Shown here one piece after another: positions 1-8,800 of a stretch of DNA of 64,000 nucleotides. A model generated the notes under the pieces. It was given only the letters and a program-made list of their open reading frames with translations, did no database searches and had not been told where the DNA came from. Location: contig NZ_AGFX01000029.1 of NCBI RefSeq assembly GCF_000236805.1, positions 1-64,000 of the forward strand, given 5' to 3'. The DNA comes from Paenibacillus peoriae KCTC 3763 (GTDB lineage Bacteria > Bacillota > Bacilli > Paenibacillales > Paenibacillaceae). A program made the position numbers and the translations under genes. Position 1 is the stretch's first letter; each line of letters starts with the position of its first letter.

Positions 1-18
1 TATTTCTGTTCCCCTCAC
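1..18 (-). CDS. 5' tip of an unidentified gene running off the left edge
   Basis: Only six codons are inside the window. A GTG codon at 18-16 on the minus strand follows an AAAGGAGGCG ribosome site at good spacing, and the reading frame stays open to the window edge (start Met-Arg-Gly-Thr-Glu-Ile). The overlapping ATG two bases upstream is followed directly by a stop, so GTG is the better start. Nothing can be said about the product. Confidence 0.3.
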
Positions 19-222
19 ATGGTGCGCCTCCTTTGTTTACTCCACAGGCTATGCGAGGTCTTGTTTTGGGTATGGACTTCTAGGTAAACAAAAAAGTACC
101 CCATCAGCTTGAGCCAGCAGAGTGCTACCGATGCTTTCAGATCGCACAACGGTGCTTCCGTATATGTTGTTAATATTATAGTGTGCGTGGGACATTTTGA
201 ATATTTATAGAAAAATATTCCT

Positions 223-696
223 ATGTTTGATAGACTATCCGTATCAAAAGAACTAATAAGAAGGGTTAGGAATTTGGGACATAAGTACAGACATGTAACA
301 GTTATTTTTCTAGTTGTATTCATCCTCATCATTTCAGGATGTACAACAAACATTAATAGTGTTCCGTCTGTTCCTAAACAAAAACAAACATCTAACAGCG
401 AAAATTCTAAAGGCCCACAGGACGATATTGTATATGTTGATAAAGAAACAGAGTTCATTGCTTCTACTTTGAAACAAGCGAGACATTACTTTAACGGAGA
501 TGCAAACCAGAAGTCACAGGAAGATGACGCATCTGGTGTGGAAATGTTAGCGGAATATTTCGACAGTGAGGTCCGAGAAAAATTTATGGAAGTCTCTAAA
601 TATATTAGACTTAGCAACAAAGAACAAGTTAGAAAATTGTGCGATGAAATCGAAGCTGATTACGTTACTCCATATAGTTGGAAGCGCGATTCGTAA
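223..696 (+). CDS. putative lipoprotein, possibly frameshifted at its 3' end
   Basis: Unrecognised. The 157-residue frame has a basic N-terminus, a hydrophobic stretch at about residues 27-40 and a lipobox-like LIISGC, followed by a Ser/Asn/Gln-rich linker and a charged helical region, as in a small membrane-anchored lipoprotein. The ATG at 223 has no convincing ribosome site; a TTG at about residue 18 with an upstream AGAAGG is an alternative that would give a normal signal peptide. The frame stops at 696 after a basic, low-complexity end, while the +1 frame stays open with protein-like composition to about 937, so a frameshift near 640-700 is possible. The hairpin at 781-817 lies inside that extension, which argues that the stop at 696 may be the true end. 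Confidence 0.45.
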   Translation: MFDRLSVSKELIRRVRNLGHKYRHVTVIFLVVFILIISGCTTNINSVPSVPKQKQTSNSENSKGPQDDIVYVDKETEFIASTLKQARHYFNGDANQKSQEDDASGVEMLAEYFDSEVREKFMEVSKYIRLSNKEQVRKLCDEIEADYVTPYSWKRDS

Positions 697-780
697 AAAA
701 AGCCCTGGAGCAATCAACGGACAGTTTGATCTAAAATTCATTGAGGATGCACGGCAGGTGTACCTCGCCATAATAACAAA

Positions 781-817
781 AAAAGCTCTGCCGACCATAA
801 AGGTTAGCAGAGCTTTT
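781..817 (+). terminator. rho-independent terminator after the lipoprotein gene
   Basis: An 11-base perfect inverted repeat (AAAAGCTCTGC at 781-791, GCAGAGCTTTT at 807-817) with a 15-base loop ends in a short T run, with A residues on the other side. It lies 85 bases after the stop at 696 and can work in either direction. Confidence 0.6.
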
Positions 818-933
818 GATTTAGAATCCTCCTATTGGATCATGAAGTTGAATAATCTGATGACAGGTGGAATTGTATTTGTTCAATATTTAACCATGGT
901 TTATAATATAACACCTGAAAATATAAATCATTG

Positions 934-1683
934 CTAATAATAAAATAATTTTTCCTTTTGCCCTTCACTAACTAAGTTTTCGTACTTTAAATAAATTTTA
1001 ACGTCTGCAAATTCTTTAAACTGTTCAAATAATCTTATGCACCTAATAAAAAAAGCTTCTTTATTAATGACTAATGATTTAGATAAGACGTCTAACAAAT
1101 ACTTAAAGCCAATTGGGTATCTACCTCTATTTAAGTAATACTTAGCTAATTCGTATTTAAAACGCGTTGATTGTTCTGGAACTACTTGGTGAGTATACAT
1201 ATCTGATGATGACTCCCCCTGTGACACGAAAGAGTCAATAACCGTTTCAAAACGTTTAAGTATGTGATTCACATCCAACTGATATCGGTTAGCAGCAAAC
1301 ATTAAGTTCAGAAGCATAGTAACCAATTCTTTGTCAGCCTCATTGGTTGCTGCAGCTATATATTCAACATAATCGTTAAGCACACTTATATCGCCTGATA
1401 AAAGCTTATAGTAGTGAATATTACCTTCAGACCAGTGCTTGAATAAATTAACCCAATGTTGGGTTTCTTCGTCCTTCTCTAAGACCCAATCCAAATCCGT
1501 ATAGGCGTATGTATATCGTAAAGCTTGTTGGTAATCGCCTTGAGCCTCCGAGACACCTGTCAACAACAGGTCAGCATATGCAATGTAACCAAATAACGGC
1601 CCCCTTGTTCTCTTTTCATTATCGCGGGACTTTCGTTTTTCCTGGTGCTGTAAACTATACTGGATTTCCGCTTTAGTTCTCAT
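934..1683 (-). CDS. C-terminal TPR part of a split XRE-TPR regulator
   Basis: This 249-residue frame is all-helical and TPR-like, without a DNA-binding domain. It matches in style the C-terminal half of the Paenibacillus XRE-TPR regulators of about 450-475 residues, with a PLFGYIAYADLLLTG segment that I recall as typical of them. Its ATG (1683-1681) overlaps the TGA of the upstream frame (1682-1680), so the two parts could be made by translational coupling, by a -1 slip on the A7 run at 1683-1689, or may be one gene broken by a single-base deletion in that run. There is no ribosome site of its own beyond the A-rich run. I infer that it carries the ligand- or peptide-sensing repeats of the regulator. 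Confidence 0.6.
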   Translation of the reverse strand: MRTKAEIQYSLQHQEKRKSRDNEKRTRGPLFGYIAYADLLLTGVSEAQGDYQQALRYTYAYTDLDWVLEKDEETQHWVNLFKHWSEGNIHYYKLLSGDISVLNDYVEYIAAATNEADKELVTMLLNLMFAANRYQLDVNHILKRFETVIDSFVSQGESSSDMYTHQVVPEQSTRFKYELAKYYLNRGRYPIGFKYLLDVLSKSLVINKEAFFIRCIRLFEQFKEFADVKIYLKYENLVSEGQKEKLFYY

Positions 1684-2360
1684 TTTTTTGCCATTTCATC
1701 AATTTTATCCCATTTACGCAAATATTTGTATACGTTCGCCAAATCCTTCAATGCGTCAAGCTGGTCTATTTCATCCAGACGTTCCACAAAGGGTTCAAAC
1801 AGTGTAGCTGCTCTGAGGTTGCGGCTTTGGTCGTCACCAATTTGAATTGTAAACAGGCGATACTGGCAGAGTGCCAAGCGTTCAGAATGTTGATACTTTT
1901 CAACTTCTGCTACATTCTCATAGAGCAACAGCGCAGCAGTATGCCATCCCTGCGCGAATAACGTTTCCGCAATGTTGAATAGTTTGAGCGAATACAACAG
2001 ATTGTCCATAATATGTCCAACAATTCGTCGGATCGCATCCAGCTTGTCCAACTCCGCACATCGATATAGCATTGGCTCAATTCGACTCATATTAGGGGAA
2101 CGTTCGATGATGTAGTTTTCTATGTAAAGGTCGTAAAAGTAGCCTTCCGGTAAACCCATAGCCAAAGTGATTCGGTCAAGCTGCTGTACAGAAACAGGAC
2201 GATGCTGAGTAATCCAATTGCTAAGCGTTCTTGGATGAACCCCTGAATTTTCCGCAAATTGTGCCAACGTCATGTGATTTTGTTTTAAATAATCTTCAAA
2301 CTCTACTGAGATCGTAGGTGTATGCTCATGCCATATCCACCCTTCACATAAAAATTCCAA
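1680..2360 (-). CDS. XRE helix-turn-helix regulator, N-terminal part
   Basis: A transcription factor of the XRE type: residues about 18-70 form a lambda-repressor-like helix-turn-helix (TLAQFAENSGVHPRTLSNW as the two central helices), followed by helical TPR-like repeats to residue 226. The first codon is TTG with weak spacing to any ribosome site; a short region upstream of the helix-turn-helix may not be translated. The frame ends GCA AAA AAA TGA, where the A7 run forms a classic -1 slippery heptamer directly before the stop, and the downstream frame continues the same protein. It is transcribed divergently from the secreted-protein gene at 2611, which it may regulate; this is inferred from position only. 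Confidence 0.65.
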   Translation of the reverse strand: MEFLCEGWIWHEHTPTISVEFEDYLKQNHMTLAQFAENSGVHPRTLSNWITQHRPVSVQQLDRITLAMGLPEGYFYDLYIENYIIERSPNMSRIEPMLYRCAELDKLDAIRRIVGHIMDNLLYSLKLFNIAETLFAQGWHTAALLLYENVAEVEKYQHSERLALCQYRLFTIQIGDDQSRNLRAATLFEPFVERLDEIDQLDALKDLANVYKYLRKWDKIDEMAKK

Positions 2361-2588
2361 AATTTTTTATATTATTGCATTCTATTGTTGTCCAAAATTT
2401 AACAGTTGTCAATAACTTTTGAAATTTGTGTCATGTAATATTCTAATAAATTTTATTTTTCGAATATTGTCGATTACTGTAAGACAAATAGTACTATAGT
2501 ATCATTTTTCCATTTTATTAATACAAATGCACAAATTATTCCTCATTTTGTGGTATGCTGGCTCAGCAATACAAATTATACCATAAAG

Positions 2589-2598
2589 GACGTACGTC
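2589..2598. promoter_or_regulatory. 10-base palindrome just upstream of the secreted-protein gene
   Basis: GACGTACGTC is a perfect palindrome overlapping the AAAGGA that would serve as ribosome site for the gene at 2602/2611. It could be an operator half or could hide the ribosome site; no factor is known from the sequence. Confidence 0.25.
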
Positions 2599-2610
2599 AA
2601 TTTGTTAAAG

Positions 2611-3237
2611 ATGAAGAAAACAGCAATTATCCTTACAGGTGTCTTGGCTCTTACCGCAGTAGCTCCTTTAGCCGCATCAGCCGCTCCCACCCAGCATAGT
2701 GCAGAACAAGCAAGTAAAGAAGTAAAACAAGTGAGCCTAGACGCCGAAACATTTAACGCTATCACAGATATTGAAAAATTCATAAAACTGGATGGGAATC
2801 TGTACACGCTTGATCCTGCTGCAAAAGAGGTTGTAAGCGAGAGAGTTTTTGATAACTACTCTAAAGCAATTAAGTCTGTAAATGAGCAGCTCAAAAAAGG
2901 GATTCTACAGACAAAAAATGGAGAACTTATCGTAAATCCTGACTACCAAGAGATTGGTACGAATATGTACGGCAATTGGTACTGGTGGGGATATGCATTG
3001 ACACTCTCGGATTATGAGACAAAGGAACAAATAAATGTTATTGAGAATACAAGAGACACCTCTGCATTTGTATTTGCAATTCTTGCGGCAATCCCCGGCT
3101 TGCAAGGAACAATCGTACCATCGGCGATACTTACTACTGGAGTTTCAGTGGTGCTAGGTCGGTTGAAGGCTCACGATCTAGGAAGAGGTGTAACTATTAA
3201 TTTTCACCCCGGATACTTTGAAGTTACAAGTAACTAA
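2611..3237 (+). CDS. secreted protein of unknown function, bacteriocin-like candidate
   Basis: A protein of about 208 residues with a clear Sec signal peptide (basic MKK, hydrophobic core, cleavage near AASAAP). The mature part starts hydrophilic and helical, has an aromatic cluster YGNWYWWGY near residue 130, then a hydrophobic, glycine-containing stretch with AIPGLQGTIVPSAILTTG that could insert in membranes, and a C-terminal NFHPGYFEV. It resembles a family of secreted Bacillus/Paenibacillus proteins without known function that I recall only loosely. A TTG at 2602 is an alternative start. A 93-residue membrane protein follows after 12 bases, the usual layout of a peptide bacteriocin and its immunity protein; that role is inference. 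Confidence 0.65.
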   Translation: MKKTAIILTGVLALTAVAPLAASAAPTQHSAEQASKEVKQVSLDAETFNAITDIEKFIKLDGNLYTLDPAAKEVVSERVFDNYSKAIKSVNEQLKKGILQTKNGELIVNPDYQEIGTNMYGNWYWWGYALTLSDYETKEQINVIENTRDTSAFVFAILAAIPGLQGTIVPSAILTTGVSVVLGRLKAHDLGRGVTINFHPGYFEVTSN

Positions 3238-3249
3238 GGAGCATAATAT

Positions 3250-3531
3250 ATGAATATCTATTTGGTTGTCCTTTTTATTGCAATCATTGCTGGCAACATA
3301 CTATTTAATAGCTTTAAGAAAAGACAAGGAGAAGGTAGTAAAGCGCCTGATGTAGTAACAATTATAGGATTAGTGATCGCACTGGCGTTAGGCATCACTC
3401 CTGTCCTTCTCGGTGGCATACAAGAGTGGACTTGGCACTATACAGTCGTTTTACTTGGTTCTGCTCTTGTTATTGGACGCATCCTGTATGGCTGGAGAAA
3501 AGGCAGAGGTAATAAAACAAAAAAAGGCTGA
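3250..3531 (+). CDS. small membrane protein, possible immunity partner
   Basis: A protein of 93 residues with three predicted membrane spans (about 1-18, 36-56 and 62-80) and a strongly basic C-terminal tail. It starts at ATG 3250 behind a good AAGGAG site, 12 bases after the stop of the secreted-protein gene, so the two are co-transcribed and probably coupled. Small basic multi-span proteins directly after a secreted toxin-like gene are often immunity proteins; here this is inference only, as the sequence matches no family I can name. Confidence 0.6.
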   Translation: MNIYLVVLFIAIIAGNILFNSFKKRQGEGSKAPDVVTIIGLVIALALGITPVLLGGIQEWTWHYTVVLLGSALVIGRILYGWRKGRGNKTKKG

Positions 3532-3601
3532 GAACTGTAAATTGACTTTCCCTGCATCACATTACAATTGAATTGTTGTAAATGCCATAACACAGCGTCC
3601 A

Positions 3602-3639
3602 AAGACAAAAGCCTTCCTTTAGTGGAGGGCTTTTGTCTT
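3602..3639 (+). terminator. terminator of the secreted-protein operon
   Basis: A 12-base perfect stem (AAGACAAAAGCC at 3602-3613 with GGCTTTTGTCTT at 3628-3639) ends in T-rich sequence about 70 bases after the stop at 3531. Confidence 0.75.
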
Positions 3640-3687
3640 ACATGCCAAATCTTTATGGTAAATCTATGTGAGCAATATAAAACAAAA

Positions 3688-3722
3688 AAACACCCTATCA
3701 GCCAGAAGCCGATAGGGTGTTT
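3688..3722 (-). terminator. terminator of the lysis cassette
   Basis: A 12-base perfect stem (AAACACCCTATC at 3688-3699, GATAGGGTGTTT at 3711-3722, 11-base loop) is followed on the minus strand by a T run (the A7 at 3684-3690). It lies just after the stop of the minus-strand holin gene ending at 3743. Confidence 0.75.
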
Positions 3723-3742
3723 ACTCATTTTAAACAGCTATA

Positions 3743-4015
3743 TCATTCCTTCGTACTGCCCGGTCTATTCTTAAATGCCAGCTCAAATAGTCCAGTCGCG
3801 GACAGCCCAGCAAGGCCACCAGCCCACAGGCGCAGTGTAATATCTAAATCAGTAAACGGCGAAGCCGCCCAACCAATCAACAGGCCGATTACTACGCCCA
3901 CAGCAGGCACTACATTAGCAGGCAAGTTAATTGTCTTCTTCACTAGCTGCACCAATGAAATAACGATCACGGCCAAAACCGAAGCGAAAGCTAAAACTTG
4001 ATTCATGATTTCCAT
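3743..4015 (-). CDS. phage holin, A118/Hol118-like
   Basis: A membrane protein of 90 residues with two to three spans. It fits the Listeria phage A118-type holin family: an N-terminal span, then LPANVVPAVGVVIGLLIG, the FTDLDITLRLWAGG motif and a C-terminal GLSATGLFEL. Such holins open the cytoplasmic membrane so that endolysin reaches the wall. The ATG at 4015 follows GGGGGATAAG, two bases after the endolysin stop, so it is the last gene of the cassette 5529-3743. No other phage structural genes are present. Confidence 0.8.
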   Translation of the reverse strand: MEIMNQVLAFASVLAVIVISLVQLVKKTINLPANVVPAVGVVIGLLIGWAASPFTDLDITLRLWAGGLAGLSATGLFELAFKNRPGSTKE

Positions 4016-4017
4016 AA

Positions 4018-4847
4018 TTACTTATCCCCCTTGAGAATGTTTTTTCGTAGACGACTAAGAGCAGCAGCAGCCTCTTCCCGCGTAATTGCAGCGCCGGGAC
4101 GTGCTCCATCAAAGTAACCATTCTTGGTCATTTCCTCCCATACATCCGCTGCCCAAGGGCTAACCTTGTTAATGTCTCTCTGTTGTTCTGGCACTTTATT
4201 TTCCCCTTTCTTATTGGTCCAATTTCGTAGCTGGTCAATTGTTCCGTCAAATTCGTTTAGGTCCACGTTCCCTTTTATCCCGGCTACCTTGCCGCTATCG
4301 CTGTATTGCCAATATCCCAGCATTTCCACGTCACCGTGTCGCTTGGGACGCGAGTATCACTGTACCGGGCTATCCATAGTGGGTAACCGCCCAATGAGGC
4401 GTTAAAGTTAGCAGCAAAGGCATTGCCCGTATAAATGATAGGTTTACACCCCGTGAGGCGTTCCAGCTCCAACAGGAAGGCTAATGCCACCGTGCTAATA
4501 AGCGTTTTGGACAGGTTGCCGGGATTGTTTTCATAATCCATCACCGCTGGAAGGTCAAGCCCTTTCGCTCCGCCAACCTGCTCCAATACCTCGGCAAAAT
4601 GCCGCGCTTCCGCTTTTGCAGCCTCAACGCTGGTTGCATCGACAAAATGGTATGCTCCCAGCAATACCCCGGCTGCTCTGACTCCTTTTGCATTTGTAAT
4701 AAATGTCGGATCGACGTAACGTTGCCCTTGGCTGGCCTTAATAAAAGTGAACGAGATACCATCCGCCTTTACCGACTTCCAATCAATCATTCCCTGGTAA
4801 CGGGATACGTCGATACCCTTTGCATTCCCTGTCTTACGTGTTTGCAT
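4018..4847 (-). pseudogene. GH25 endolysin (lysozyme) broken by a frameshift
   Basis: The first frame (4847 to 4284) encodes the GH25 muramidase fold: GIDVSRYQGMIDW at the start, the catalytic-region VMDYENNPG at about residues 108-116, then PLWIARYSD. It then reads WKCWDIGN and runs to a stop, whereas the -1 frame gives the expected GYWQYSDSGKVAGI followed by VDLNEFDGT and a C-terminal domain with VSPWAADVWEEM and REEAAAALSRL, like the substrate-binding tails of Bacillus phage lysins. The switch point is at about 4320-4328 next to TGGAAATG, consistent with loss of one A. The intact protein would be about 276 residues. The start has a good AAGGAGG site. A sequencing error is possible; as written the wall-contacting end of the catalytic domain and the tail are lost. 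Confidence 0.75.
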
Positions 4848-4859
4848 TGTAATTCCTCC

Positions 4860-5318
4860 TTATGTGTTAGGCTTCTGCCCCTGATCTTTTTTGTCTGGTT
4901 CCGGGTTCAGTGGTTTTTTAGTCACCTGGGAACGGGATTCAAATATTTTCACGGCATTGCGTAAAACATCCGGCATAGGTACACCCATGCGGCCTACATT
5001 TTCAATGACGGATAACAGTTCATTCGCCAAATAAAAGAAAATGACCGCATCCCGGAAATAATGTGAATCCCCAAGAACACGATCAATTAGGTGCGCTACG
5101 GTTACCAATAAGAAAATGGCCACCTTACGGGCTATGCCATAAAACCCTTTTCTGCTTTTCAACTCCCCATTAATCCAAGCTGCAGCCCATCCGGTGAAGA
5201 AATCAATAATGACCATCCACCATAATAGGGTCAGCAACGTTGTCCATCCCCCGAAAAAATAGCCAATCATGGCCCCCGCGGACAAGCCTTTTACCACCTG
5301 ATCGACTTTTTCATTCAT
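4860..5318 (-). CDS. phage holin, toxin-secretion (TcdE/holin_4) family
   Basis: A protein of 152 residues with an N-terminal span pair, the family-typical WWMVIIDFFTGWAAAW segment with charged ELKSRKG loop, two further hydrophobic stretches and a hydrophilic lysine-rich tail. These features fit the phage holin_4 / TcdE-like holins. An upstream in-frame ATG at 5408 exists, but the ATG at 5318 has the strong AGGAGGGG site and gives the normal N-terminus, so it is chosen. It lies 12 bases before the endolysin. Two unrelated holins in one cassette is common in Gram-positive phages and in defective tail-like prophages. Confidence 0.8.
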   Translation of the reverse strand: MNEKVDQVVKGLSAGAMIGYFFGGWTTLLTLLWWMVIIDFFTGWAAAWINGELKSRKGFYGIARKVAIFLLVTVAHLIDRVLGDSHYFRDAVIFFYLANELLSVIENVGRMGVPMPDVLRNAVKIFESRSQVTKKPLNPEPDKKDQGQKPNT

Positions 5319-5400
5319 ACCATTTCCCCCCTCCTGACGTAATATAAGCCCCCGACCACTCCCGGGGCATAAAAATAGCGCATCCCAATGGGGGCGCTGA

Positions 5401-5529
5401 TTAATCATTTTGCTGAGTTGCTAAAATCGCTTTTCGTTCATCTTCGCTAATTAATTTTGGAGTGTATGAAATTAGCCGCTGTTCATCGACCTTTTTCATA
5501 ATCCACATGTTCAACAGGAACCCATACAT
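5401..5529 (-). CDS. 42-residue phage tail-end protein, XkdX-like
   Basis: A short reading frame that starts at ATG 5529 with a GGAGGCG site eight bases upstream and ends at TAA 5401. It begins MYGFLLNMWIMKKVDEQ, is amphipathic and acidic near the end (LISEDERKAILATQQ), and sits directly before the holin gene. Proteins of 40-60 residues with this pattern, including the XkdX group, sit between tail-fibre and lysis genes in Bacillales phages and PBSX-like elements. Function unknown; assignment by size, position and general pattern. Confidence 0.55.
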   Translation of the reverse strand: MYGFLLNMWIMKKVDEQRLISYTPKLISEDERKAILATQQND

Positions 5530-5885
5530 AAAGCTTCGCCTCCATTTAAAAAAACGATCAGTAAGCAGCTTTTTGCTTTATATTACGCAAAAATGTAGAC
5601 ATGAAATTATTAAGGGTCAAACTTCACTAGAGCTTGTAGACATCATGTCTACAAGCCTGGATTGTTGAGACCACGCTGTTACATTCCATTCCATAAACTC
5701 TTTCCTGCGGAAATTCGAACAAATCCCCCCATTAGACAGGCAGTATTACAAAGTTGTGAGATAATGTATTTTTTTCATTCTATAAATGCGCTTTAATAGT
5801 ATTGTAGCTGTACTTATTAGCAATCCAAGTAAATATGAGAGGGGAATAAAGAGGCTAACAAATTTAATAAAAGGAGGAAATGAAA
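5530..5885. other. intergenic region between lysis cassette and pectinase gene
   Basis: About 350 bases without a convincing gene. It holds the palindrome at 5632-5656, a partial second copy of its core (TGTAGACATG near 5594-5603) and the ribosome site AAGGAGG at 5871-5877 of the pectinase gene. I see no attachment site or integrase that would explain how the lysis cassette arrived. Confidence 0.5.
5632..5656. promoter_or_regulatory. 25-base palindrome, operator candidate
   Basis: GCTTGTAGACAT and ATGTCTACAAGC form 12-base perfect arms around a single C. A related TGTAGACATG lies about 40 bases upstream. The site is between the lysis cassette (minus) and the pectinase gene (plus) and is not followed by a T run, so an operator is more likely than a terminator. 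No binding protein can be named. Confidence 0.45.
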
Positions 5886-8800
5886 ATGAAGAAGAACACC
5901 AATATGATTTGCAGCTTCATGCTCGTACTGGCTCTACTGGTAGTAGGTTTATTTCCGGTAATGCCTGTGCCTGCTCATGCAGAGGGCGGCTATTCCGGGG
6001 CGCCGCAAAAATTATCCGTACCTCCATTAGCATTTGATGAATCAAAAATTGTACTTACCTGGGAAAAGCCGGACGACTATTACACAAGTGCAGTAAAAAT
6101 CGTGGACTATGAGGTATTCCAGGATGGAGTCAGTCTCGGTCTTGCAAGCGATAATTTCAAAGAGAATTACTCCTATGTTAATGCGTACATGGACGCATTT
6201 TACGGGAAATTGAGCGCACAGCATCATCGGGTCAGTATTCTTTCCTTTACGGCGACCGATCTAGCACCAAAGACGAATTATGAGTTTAAGGTGCGGGCCG
6301 TTTACGCCGACAAGACAACGTCTGCTTTTAGCGCGCCGCTTATCTTTTCAACCGCAGCTACACCTATCGTCATAGACGCCGCCAACTATGGCGCAAGCTA
6401 TATTACCTCTATTTCTGGCGTCAATGCCGACTATAAAATTCGGCACGCAAACAACAATGCAACGGTTATAAAGAAAATTGAATACAACACCGCCGCGATA
6501 CAGGCTGCGATCGACGCCACCCCTCCAGGCGGCAAGGTTGTATTGAAGGGAAGCGGAGACAATGCGGCGCCTCGGTATTATACAAGCGGTGCATTGTTTC
6601 TGCACAGCAATATGACCTTCGAAATTGAAAAAGGGGCTGTGCTTTTCGGTTCTCCTGTTTTTGACCACTACTCGCGCAGCCTTCTGGCTTATCCTTATTC
6701 ACAGGATATCCGGACATATGGCCTGTTGAATGCTGTAACCTGGGACTATGGTTCCTTGGAGAACATCCGTATCGTCGGCAAGGGCGCAATAGACGGCAAC
6801 GGATGGAAGAATACCACCGGAAGCGGCTTACAGACCAAAACGGCGAATGATCCATCTCCCGATTTCGCAGATCCAACCGGAAATGGCTGGAGTTTGCCGA
6901 ACTACCAGGAAGGCAACAACACCAATGTTGATAATAATAGCGCAGCTGATTCCGCCTCGGTAAGAGGCATCCTCGCGGCTGATGCGATGTGGCAGTCTCG
7001 TCAGGATCAAACACCGAATGCCGGTACCACCCAATTCTACAATGCCCGCCCCAACCTGACGGTAGCGCGCGGTGTGCATGGCCTGTATTACGAAGGGCTG
7101 ACCTTCTATAATCCGGCATTCCACGGAATCGTCAACTATCAGTCCGAACAGATTACTGTGAACGGCGTCTCTGTGATGAGTTTCGACGCCAACAACGGCG
7201 ACGGTGTCGAGTTTGGTGACTGCCTTGATCTTATGGTCATGAACAGCTTTTGGGATACCGGCGACGACGCCATCAACTTTGCAGCCGGTCAGGGCACGGT
7301 CGTACGCAATTCGGCTAACAAAGTGGCAAGTGGAGAGGGCCGCGTTGTCAATAACTTTGTACGCAACGGCCATGGTGGCCTGTTGGCGATAGGCAGCCAT
7401 ACCGGCGGTTGGATCGGCGATATGGTCGCGGAAGAGAACGTCTATAATACGAGCGAAACAGGAAGCAAAGGCGCCTTGCGTATAAAGTCTGGCGCTACCA
7501 CCGGCGGCGGCATCCGCAATATTGCAGTGCGTGATAATGCGGTCAATTATACTGTCGCTACTGCAAACAGTACGATTGTAATTGACACATCCTACAGCGA
7601 CGGCAACGCCAGCACAGCTTTCGGTCCGGAAAGCGAGCAGCCGCTAACTTTCGAAAACATTCTGGTACGCAATATGACGGTATCAAACACTACCATACCG
7701 CTGATTAGCGCGGCGGCACCCGGCAGCTCCGACTATGCTAAAAGCCCGGTGCTGCGCAATTTCAAGTTCGAGGATATCAAGATCTTAAACTATTCAGGAT
7801 CAACTGGCGGTACGATTGCGATAAATGGCTTGTCGGATGTTACCTTCCGCAACATTACAGGTCTTCAAAATGCCATTACCACCACAAACAGCAAAAACGT
7901 TACGATCGAGAATGTCGACAAGACCACCGACCGCAAGCCGGATGCGCTGAATGCGAGTGGCGCACTAACCGTGACGGCCAATACTAATAATATCACTTTA
8001 ACTTGGCCCGCCATCGGTAATGCGACGCAGTACGTTGTGTTGGTTGATATGCTGGATGGCCATGGCTATCAGCAAAACAAGATTGTAGCGAGTATGGGAT
8101 CGGGTCCGCAGTCCACGGTAATCGCGCTGCGCCCAAGCACCTCTTACAAAGTTGCGGTCCGACCGGAGACGATAGGTACAAACGCTTCCTATGGGAAACT
8201 GCTGGAGGCGTCGGTAACCACGGGTGCTGCAACGCTTGGTGGATCCACGATTTCGACTACTTCGCCAAATTTTAGAGTCAAAGCTGCAGATATCACGGGC
8301 ATTTCCTGGCAGGATTTCGCTTGGAATACCGTTACCGATGCTGTCTACGGCGTGCATTATTATGAGCTAACGGCAACGCCGAAAAATCCTAAATATGCTA
8401 CCAAAAAATACAAGGCCTATTTTGACACCTCCACCCGGAAAGGTTATTCGCTGTGGGGGCTGGATGATGGCGTGACCTATGATGTTACGATGAAAGCCAT
8501 CAACTGGATTGGACAGGAGGGGCCTCAGTGGGGTCCGGTTACGATCACTACCGTTCCCGGCACTTTAATGCAGATTCCAAAGTGGGCTCCTGACAGCAAG
8601 CTTACCGTCAGCGGCGGCAAGTGGATTGGGCAAGATATGACCATCACATGGAACGAAAAAGACGTAACGGATTATTCCAATGGCGATACCGCACGATTTG
8701 CTGGCTACCGCATCTTGGTTAACGGCGTACCTGTAGGCGGCGGAGCAGTTCAAGCAAACGCGAAACCAACTGTTCAACCGGGGCAACATACTTATGTGCT

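Noticed and set aside
15-458. Long minus-strand frame opposite the lipoprotein-like gene
   Set aside because: No ribosome site, odd composition with many Thr, Leu and Cys, and it is antisense to a better frame with a lipobox.
6466-7400. Large minus-strand frames inside the pectinase gene
   Set aside because: They are shadows of the GH28 coding sequence, which has clear catalytic motifs in the plus frame.
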